This document shows positions 1 to 6,885 of a stretch of 6,885 bases of DNA, in pieces. The DNA is taken from the NCBI GenBank assembly GCA_905216175.1, contig CAJMSV010000088.1, forward strand, positions 1 to 6,885, in the 5' to 3' direction. Below the pieces are notes generated by a model. That model was not told the origin of the DNA. It ran no database searches and saw nothing but the letters and a program-made list of their open reading frames with translations. A program made the translations under genes and the position numbers. Source of the stretch: an uncultured bacterium. Lineage in GTDB: Bacteria > Actinomycetota > Coriobacteriia > Coriobacteriales > Coriobacteriaceae. Position 1 is the first letter of the stretch; each line of letters starts with the position of its first letter.

Positions 1-793
1 CCCGGTCGGCGGACAGGCTGACCTGCCTGGCGGTGGGCAGCCTGATCTCGGTGAGGTCGGGGAGCGACAGGATGTTCGGCAGGGCCGAGCGGACGTCGCG
101 GCTCACGAGGTTCGGCGGGGCCGGCGTCGGCTCGCCCGCATAGGAGCTGTAGGGCCTCCTCTTCCTCCTCATCCACCTGGGGACCAGGCCCTCCTCGCGC
201 ATGATGCGGAGGACGACCTTCTCCGAGGCGCGCACGGGCTCGTCGAGCTCGCGCAGGCGCGCCGTCACGAAGCGGTACCCCCGCGCCCCCTCGCCGTCCT
301 CGGTGAATACCCTGCGCACGAGCGCGCGCAGGGCCGCGAGCCGGTCGGGCCTCGCGATAGCCGTGTGCTGGTACTCATAGGAGCTCTTTGATATCCCTAA
401 GGAACTCGTGAGTTCTCTCAAGGACCACTTCCCCGCAGGCCTCAGGCGGTCTATCACCAGGGTCTTCTCCCTGTTCGACATCCCGTCGAGGCTCGCGGCT
501 TTTAAAACGTCGTTCACCGCCCTGAGGACGGCGTTCTCCAGGACGAGGCGCGCTATCAGGGCGTCCTTGTCGTCCGGGTCGATGTCGGGGTACACCGGAC
601 CGTCCCCGACGACCTTCGGCAGATCCATCTTCGCGACCGCCCTCCCGACGGTTCCGCCCGCGGCCCCGGACCTCGTCCAGCGCGCGACGGCGCTCTTGCT
701 CGGCCCGTCGAGCTCCCGGGCTATCTCCCTGCACGAGAGCCCGGAGCGGCGTAGCTCCCCGGCCCTCTCTACTACGGCTCTACTGTATGTCAT
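1..793 (-). CDS. IS3-family transposase, fused OrfA-OrfB type, 3' end cut by the window edge
   Basis: This is a DDE transposase that would cut and join the ends of its own element. 264 codons are visible, from ATG at 793-791 down to base 2. Residues 1-42 form an OrfA-like helix-turn-helix (LSCREIARELDGPSKSAVARW). Residues 77-98 are a leucine-rich zipper-like helix (LIARLVLENAVLRAVNDVLK). From about 122 the OrfB region starts (KWSLRELTSSLGISKSSYEY), followed by an HTH_21-like stretch (149-204, with GARGYRFVTARLREL and VVLRIMREEGLVP) and a basic RRKRRPYSSY segment. The integrase core starts with PDLTEI, where D246 is the likely first catalytic acidic residue; the second Asp and the Glu lie outside the window. 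A GGAG Shine-Dalgarno sits 5 bases before the ATG (799-802 on the + strand). Two oddities are visible. OrfA and OrfB, usually joined by a -1 frameshift, are in one frame here. The usual W-x-T-D before the first Asp is replaced by S-L-P-D. The family assignment is firm; activity is unknown. Confidence 0.85.
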   Translation of the reverse strand, partial: MTYSRAVVERAGELRRSGLSCREIARELDGPSKSAVARWTRSGAAGGTVGRAVAKMDLPKVVGDGPVYPDIDPDDKDALIARLVLENAVLRAVNDVLKAASLDGMSNREKTLVIDRLRPAGKWSLRELTSSLGISKSSYEYQHTAIARPDRLAALRALVRRVFTEDGEGARGYRFVTARLRELDEPVRASEKVVLRIMREEGLVPRWMRRKRRPYSSYAGEPTPAPPNLVSRDVRSALPNILSLPDLTEIRLPTARQVSLSADR

Positions 794-816
794 GCGGACT
801 CCAAACCGGACCTGAT

Positions 817-836
817 GGTCCAACTTTTTGTCCACA
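817..836 (-). repeat. Probable terminal inverted repeat of the IS3-like element
   Basis: On the minus strand this reads TGTGGACAAAAAGTTGGACC, directly upstream of the transposase gene. The TG start and the GTTGGAC core are typical of IS3/IS150-group tips. Only one end is in the window, so the length of the repeat and the exact outer base (836, or a few bases further out) are inferred. Just inside, 808-821 forms a 5-bp stem (GGACC/GGTCC) with a TGAT loop that overlaps the repeat and precedes the transposase ribosome site; it could limit read-through translation from outside, as such hairpins do in some IS elements, but this is only a suggestion. Confidence 0.6.
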
Positions 837-906
837 GTACCCAACCCTCGCCGCCATTCCGCCGTTCAGCGTCCCGCACCAGCGGTCTCGTTCACAGAAA
901 ATATAT

Positions 907-918
907 GAACAGGTGTTC
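907..918. promoter_or_regulatory. LexA (SOS box)-like palindrome upstream of rpoB
   Basis: GAACAGGTGTTC is an exact match to the Gram-positive SOS-box core GAAC-N4-GTTC bound by LexA/DinR; the right flank (GTTCGA) also fits the actinobacterial form TCGAAC-N4-GTTCGA, while the left flank (ATGAAC) does not. It lies about 80 bases upstream of the candidate rpoB -35 element, so it would not directly cover that promoter. An overlapping inverted repeat, AGGTGT (911-916) and ACACCT (924-929), shares the right half. The match is seen; the function is unproven, and no SOS-type gene is visible beside it. Confidence 0.35.
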
Positions 919-996
919 GATGCACACCTATCTACCTGCACCTTTTCCGTCGAAAAACTTTGCTACTCCAAAAACTCAATCGCGTCAAGGCTTTTC

Positions 997-1024
997 TTGC
1001 CCAACGGTCGGTACCTGATAAACT
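997..1024 (+). promoter_or_regulatory. Candidate sigma-70-type promoter for rpoBC
   Basis: TTGCCC (997-1002) as -35 and TAAACT (1019-1024) as -10 are 16 bases apart; the TG at 1016-1017 one base before the -10 makes it an extended -10 promoter. Initiation would be expected near 1031, giving a leader of roughly 65 bases before the GTG. It lies wholly between the IS end and rpoB, so rpoB could be transcribed independently of anything upstream of the insertion. Both hexamers are imperfect, so this is a prediction from pattern and position. Confidence 0.5.
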
Positions 1025-1040
1025 ATTAGGTTGCGATAAC

Positions 1041-1061
1041 TGGCGAAGCTATGCCTCGCCA
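1041..1061 (+). promoter_or_regulatory. Small hairpin in the rpoB leader
   Basis: TGGCGA (1041-1046) pairs with TCGCCA (1056-1061), and inside this GC (1048-1049) pairs with GC (1053-1054) across one A/C mismatch and a TAT loop. No T-run follows, so it is not an intrinsic terminator. It lies about 20 bases upstream of the ribosome site. It may stabilise the messenger or be a control element of the RNA polymerase operon; the sequence alone does not say which. Confidence 0.35.
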
Positions 1062-1080
1062 ACCCACCGAGCATTTCCGT

Positions 1081-1088
1081 GAAGGAGG
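1081..1088 (+). promoter_or_regulatory. Ribosome binding site of rpoB
   Basis: GAAGGAGG lies 9 bases before the GTG at 1098. An in-frame TGA at 1080-1082 closes the frame just upstream, which leaves GTG 1098 as the only standard start served by this site. Confidence 0.85.
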
Positions 1089-1097
1089 AAAAACCTG

Positions 1098-4000
1098 GTG
1101 ACCTACGCATATACTGCCACTGAGCGCAAGCGCGTCAGCTTCGGGAAAATCCCGGAGGCCATGGAGCTCCCCAACCTTATCTCTGTTCAAAGGGAATCCT
1201 TTGAGCGTTTTAAGGACGAGGGCCTTCGTGAGGCGTTCAAGGAATCCAGCCCCATCCAGAGCCAGAACCATGTTCTCGAGGTTACCTTCGGCGAGCATCA
1301 GTTCGGCGACCCCGCGCACACCGTCGAGGAGTGCCGCGAGAAGGATATGACCTATCAGGCTCCGCTTCTGACCGACGTCCGTCTCACCAACAAGGAGACC
1401 GGCGAGATCAAGGAGCAGCTCGTCTTCATGGGCGATTTCCCCATGATGACCGATCAGGGCACCTTCATCATCAACGGTACCGAGCGTATCGTCGTTTCGC
1501 AGCTCGTCCGCTCCCCGGGCGTGTACTACAGCTCCGAGATGGATTCGGGCAAGCAGATCTACAAGGCCCAGATCATTCCGTCCCGCGGTGCCTGGCTTGA
1601 GTTTGAGGTCGACAAGCGCGACCAGCTCATGGTCTCCATCGACCGTAAGCGCAAGCAGAGCGCCACGATGTTCCTGCGCGCCCTTGGCATCGCCGTCACC
1701 AACGATGACATCATCGAGCTGCTCGGCAACTCCGATGTGATCAAGCGCACCCTGGAGCGCGACACCGCCCTCACTCGCGAGGACGCCCTCATCGAGATCT
1801 ACCGTCGCCTGCGCCCGGGCGAGCCTCCCACCGTGGACGCTTCCCGCAGCCTGCTCGAGGGCCTGCTCTTCAACCCGCAGCGCTACGATCTGGCCCGCGT
1901 CGGTCGTTACAAGGTCAACAAGAAGCTCAACCTCACCACCGAGGAAGAGGTCACGGTGCTCACCGACGAGGATATCGTCGCGACGCTGCGCTACCTCCTG
2001 TCCCTCGCTGCCGGCGAGCAGGGCTTCAAGGTCGACGACATCGACCACTTCGGCAACCGCCGCATCCGTACCGTCGGCGAGCTCGTCGCCAACCAGTTCC
2101 GTATCGGCATGAGCCGTATGGAGCGCGTCGTCCGCGAGCGCATGAGCTCCCAGGACATCGACGAGATCACCCCGCAGTCGCTCATCAACATCCGCCCGAT
2201 CGTGGCCTCCATCAAGGAGTTCTTCGGTTCCTCGCAGCTCTCGCAGTTCATGGACCAGGCGAACCCCCTGACCGGTCTGACCCACAAGCGCCGTCTGTCC
2301 GCACTCGGCCCTGGTGGTCTTGCCGGCCACAAGTCCGGCTCCAGCCGCCGCACCAACGTGCCGACGGCCGTCCGCGACGTTCACAATTCGCACTACAGCC
2401 GCATGTGCCCGATCGAGACCCCCGAAGGCCCCAACATCGGCCTGATCGGCTCGCTCGCCCTCTACGCCCGCGTCAACGAGTATGGCTTCATCGAGGCCCC
2501 GTTCCGTCGTGTCGAGAACGGTGTTGCCACCGACCAGATCGACTGGATGACCGCCGACGAGGAAGAGAAGCACGTCATCGCGCCGGCCAACACGCCGCTC
2601 GATCCCAAGACCAACGAGTTCATCACGACCGATGCCGAGGGCAAGATCGTCCGCCCGCACACCGTGATCGCCCGTACCCGCGACTTCGACGGCTCCTTCG
2701 GCGCTCCCGCTGACGTGCCCGTCGAGGACGTCGACTACATGGACGTCTCGCCGCGTCAGATGCTCTCCGTCGCAGCCACGCTGATCCCGTTCCTTGAGCA
2801 CGACGACGCCAAGCGTACGCTGATGGGCGCTAACATGCAGCGCCAAGCCGTGCCGCTGGTTCACCCTGCCGCTCCCTATGTCGGTACCGGCATGGAGCGT
2901 CGCGCCGCTCTGGACTCCGGCGAGGTCACCCTGGCCAAGAACGCCGGCGAGGTCATCTTTGCCGACGCCGCCAAGATCATCGTCAAGCATGCCGGCGGCA
3001 TGGACGAGTATCACCTGGCCAAGTACCAGCGCTCCAACCAGTCCACCTGCATCAACCACCGTCCGCTCGTGCGCGTCGGTGACACCGTTGAGCAGGGCGA
3101 GCCCCTGGCTGACGGTCCTTCGACCGATCATGGCGAGCTCGCACTGGGTCAGAACCTCACCGTGGCATACATGCCGTGGGAAGGCTTCAACTACGAGGAC
3201 GGTATCGTCGTGTCCGAGCGCCTGGTGGCCGAGGACCTGCTGACGACCATCAACATCACCCGTCACGAGATCGATGCCCGCGACACCAAGCTCGGCCCCG
3301 AGGAGATCACCCGCGAGATCCCGAACCTCTCTGAGGATATGCTTGCCAACCTCGACGAGGACGGCATTATCCGCATCGGTGCCGAGGTCGGCCCTGGCGA
3401 CATCCTGGTCGGCAAGGTCACGCCTAAGGGCGAGAGCGCTCTGACCGCCGAGGAGCGCCTGCTGCGTGCCATCTTCGGTGCCAAGGCCCACGATGTCCGC
3501 GACACCTCCCTTAAGATGCCTCACGGCGCTTACGGCCGCGTCATCGACGTCGTCCGCTTTAGCCGCGAGAACGGCGACGACCTGGCCCCCGGCGTCAACG
3601 AGCAGGTGCGCGTCTACGTCGCCCAGCGTCGTAAGATCCAGCAGGGCGATAAGATCGCCGGCCGCCACGGCAACAAGGGCGTTATCTGTAACGTTCTGCC
3701 GGTCGAGGACATGCCCTACATGGCTGACGGTACCCCGATCGACGTTATCCTCAACCCGCTGGGCGTTCCTTCGCGTATGAACGTCGGCCAGCTGCTCGAG
3801 TGCCACCTTGGCTGGGCCGCTGCCTGCGGTTGGGATACCGAGCAGGCCGACTCCGACAAGTACGTCCCCGGTCCGTTCTTCACCGCGACGCCCGTCTTCG
3901 ACGGCGCCAAGGAGGACGAGATCGCCGAGGTCATCCGTCGTGCCAACAAGAACATGCTCAACAAGGCCACCGCTGCCTTTGGCGATCACATGCGCCCCGA

Positions 4001-4625
4001 GTTCGTCACCCAGCTTGACGAGCGCGGCAAGACCCGTCTGTTCGACGGCCGCACCGGCGAGGAGTTCCGCGAGCCCATTACCGTGGGTACGTCCTACATC
4101 CTCAAGCTCGGCCACATGGTCGACGACAAGATCCACGCTCGTTCGACCGGCCCTTACAGCCTGGTTACCCAGCAGCCTCTGGGCGGCAAGGCTCAGTTCG
4201 GCGGCCAGCGCTTCGGCGAAATGGAAGTTTGGGCCCTCGAGGCTTACGGTGCGGCGTACACACTGCAGGAGATACTCACTGTCAAGTCCGACGATGTCAC
4301 AGGCCGTGTACGCACCTATGAGAGCATCGTAAAGGGCGACAATATTCCGCAGCCCGGCGTACCCGAATCGTTCAAGGTCCTGGTCAAGGAGCTTCAGTCT
4401 CTGTGTCTTGATATCCGCGTTCTGGATAAGGACGGCCAGGAGATCGAACTCAAGGATGATGACGATGACGATTTCGTTCCCAAGATGAAGGACGAGATGT
4501 ACGATACCATGTCCGATGACGACGATATCGAGGCCGAGGGCTATACGATTGAGGACGTTCCCGAGACCGACGATGATGATTTCGGTTTCATGTCCGATGA
4601 TGACTACAGTGAGGAGGATGAATAA
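1098..4625 (+). CDS. rpoB: DNA-directed RNA polymerase subunit beta
   Basis: RpoB is the second-largest subunit of bacterial RNA polymerase and forms one side of the active-site cleft with RpoC. The 1175-residue length fits Gram-positive RpoB. Start: GTG, fixed by a strong GAAGGAGG site and a stop just upstream. Domains: protrusion and lobes (about 20-370); rifampicin region 378-408 (SSQLSQFMDQ, THKRRLSALGPGGL) with wild-type Asp386, His396 and Ser401, predicting sensitivity; CPIETPEGPN (437-446); NYEDG (698-702, Glu700/Asp701 near the active site); GDKIAGRHGNKG with Lys852 and Lys860, matching the nucleotide-contacting lysines of E. coli; NPLGVPSRMN (886-895); and the C-terminal clamp region with GGKAQFGGQRFGEMEVWALE. 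Oddities: residues 409-424 replace the usual 8-residue fork loop 2 segment with 16 different residues; the C-terminal 56 residues (1120-1175) contain 29 Asp/Glu in four clusters; and codon usage changes near 4215-4275, where the only in-frame ATA codon I found (4272) appears. The body looks coriobacterial, the tail possibly clostridial. rpoC follows after 2 bases. Confidence 0.98.
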   Translation: MTYAYTATERKRVSFGKIPEAMELPNLISVQRESFERFKDEGLREAFKESSPIQSQNHVLEVTFGEHQFGDPAHTVEECREKDMTYQAPLLTDVRLTNKETGEIKEQLVFMGDFPMMTDQGTFIINGTERIVVSQLVRSPGVYYSSEMDSGKQIYKAQIIPSRGAWLEFEVDKRDQLMVSIDRKRKQSATMFLRALGIAVTNDDIIELLGNSDVIKRTLERDTALTREDALIEIYRRLRPGEPPTVDASRSLLEGLLFNPQRYDLARVGRYKVNKKLNLTTEEEVTVLTDEDIVATLRYLLSLAAGEQGFKVDDIDHFGNRRIRTVGELVANQFRIGMSRMERVVRERMSSQDIDEITPQSLINIRPIVASIKEFFGSSQLSQFMDQANPLTGLTHKRRLSALGPGGLAGHKSGSSRRTNVPTAVRDVHNSHYSRMCPIETPEGPNIGLIGSLALYARVNEYGFIEAPFRRVENGVATDQIDWMTADEEEKHVIAPANTPLDPKTNEFITTDAEGKIVRPHTVIARTRDFDGSFGAPADVPVEDVDYMDVSPRQMLSVAATLIPFLEHDDAKRTLMGANMQRQAVPLVHPAAPYVGTGMERRAALDSGEVTLAKNAGEVIFADAAKIIVKHAGGMDEYHLAKYQRSNQSTCINHRPLVRVGDTVEQGEPLADGPSTDHGELALGQNLTVAYMPWEGFNYEDGIVVSERLVAEDLLTTINITRHEIDARDTKLGPEEITREIPNLSEDMLANLDEDGIIRIGAEVGPGDILVGKVTPKGESALTAEERLLRAIFGAKAHDVRDTSLKMPHGAYGRVIDVVRFSRENGDDLAPGVNEQVRVYVAQRRKIQQGDKIAGRHGNKGVICNVLPVEDMPYMADGTPIDVILNPLGVPSRMNVGQLLECHLGWAAACGWDTEQADSDKYVPGPFFTATPVFDGAKEDEIAEVIRRANKNMLNKATAAFGDHMRPEFVTQLDERGKTRLFDGRTGEEFREPITVGTSYILKLGHMVDDKIHARSTGPYSLVTQQPLGGKAQFGGQRFGEMEVWALEAYGAAYTLQEILTVKSDDVTGRVRTYESIVKGDNIPQPGVPESFKVLVKELQSLCLDIRVLDKDGQEIELKDDDDDDFVPKMKDEMYDTMSDDDDIEAEGYTIEDVPETDDDDFGFMSDDDYSEEDE
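4611..4617 (+). promoter_or_regulatory. Ribosome binding site of rpoC, inside the end of rpoB
   Basis: GAGGAGG lies within the last Glu-Glu-Asp codons of rpoB and 10 bases before the rpoC ATG. Ribosomes finishing rpoB would pass directly over the rpoC start, which suits translational coupling and balanced output of the two subunits. Confidence 0.75.
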
Positions 4626-4627
4626 TA

Positions 4628-6885
<2,258 letters not shown>

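Larger units (their letters stand above)
1..836 (-). mobile_element. IS3-family insertion sequence, partial (transposase-upstream end present)
   Basis: One end of an IS3-family element is present; the rest lies beyond the left edge of the window. The element is recognised from its transposase (2-793, minus) and from the sequence just upstream of that gene, which on the minus strand reads TGTGGACAAAAAGTTGGACC from base 836 inward. It starts with the TG typical of IS3-family ends and resembles the GTTGGAC-containing tips of IS150-like members. The boundary at 836 is inferred from this TG; the other inverted repeat and the short target duplication cannot be checked here. The element is GC-rich with many AGG and CGC arginine codons. 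The gene points away from rpoB, so the element lies back-to-back with the RNA polymerase operon. Confidence 0.82.

Noticed and set aside
375..734. 119-codon minus-strand frame and 135-codon plus-strand frame (408-815) in the IS
   Set aside because: Both are in other frames of the transposase, whose own frame (793 to 2) carries clear IS3 motifs.
911..929. AGGTGT/ACACCT hairpin considered as a terminator of an upstream gene
   Set aside because: The stem is only 6 bp and no T-run follows on either strand.
787..1029. Short + strand frames (787-1029 and 815-1018) between the IS and rpoB
   Set aside because: They cross the IS tip and the promoter region, have no convincing ribosome site and show no family resemblance.
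1041..1061. Riboswitch or ribosomal-protein-type leader before rpoB
   Set aside because: The predicted leader is only about 65 bases with one small hairpin; no known riboswitch core or terminator/antiterminator pair is visible.
2229..2322. Possible rifampicin-resistance mutation in rpoB
   Set aside because: The main resistance positions (Asp386, His396, Ser401, corresponding to E. coli 516, 526 and 531) are wild type; Ala388 instead of Asn is not one of the classic resistance changes.
1026..4136. Very long open frame (1036 codons) on the minus strand across rpoB
   Set aside because: It is fully antisense to an unmistakable rpoB, has no recognisable domain, and arises from the strong GNC/NNC codon bias of the sense gene, which removes antisense stops.

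Overview
The window holds the left part of a bacterial RNA polymerase operon, rpoB-rpoC on the + strand, preceded by one end of an IS3-family insertion sequence on the - strand. The rpoB product (1175 residues, no large E. coli-type insertions, GTG start, strongly GC-ending codons) reads like a high-GC Gram-positive. I favour Coriobacteriia (Collinsella/Olsenella relatives), judged from remembered family sequences and not from a search. The visible rpoC reads instead like the RpoC of gut Clostridia (Oscillospirales/Ruminococcaceae type).

Layout: 1-836 is the 5' end of an IS3-like element whose transposase (2-793, minus) runs off the left edge; OrfA- and OrfB-like parts lie in one uninterrupted frame. 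837-1097 is a 261-base intergenic stretch with a perfect LexA-type palindrome (907-918), a plausible extended -10 promoter (997-1024), a small hairpin in the leader (1041-1061) and a strong Shine-Dalgarno. 1098-4625 is complete rpoB. 4628-6885 is the first 752 codons of rpoC, cut by the window edge at the start of the bridge helix. rpoB and rpoC are separated by 2 bases and should be co-transcribed; their products are the two large catalytic subunits of RNA polymerase and together form the active-site cleft.

The most notable observations are: (1) fork loop 2 of RpoB, just after the rifampicin region, is rewritten and about 8 residues longer than the usual form, while everything around it is canonical; (2) codon usage changes abruptly near the 3' end of rpoB (around 4215-4275) and then alternates in blocks through rpoC. 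Together with the taxonomic mismatch between rpoB and rpoC, this suggests either recombination inside rpoBC or, at least as likely, a chimeric metagenome assembly joined at highly conserved sequence; (3) the IS end lies close upstream of the rpoB promoter; (4) a LexA-like box lies in the same intergenic region. I see no sign of a new multi-gene system: this is a core housekeeping locus with an IS neighbour and a mosaic structure.
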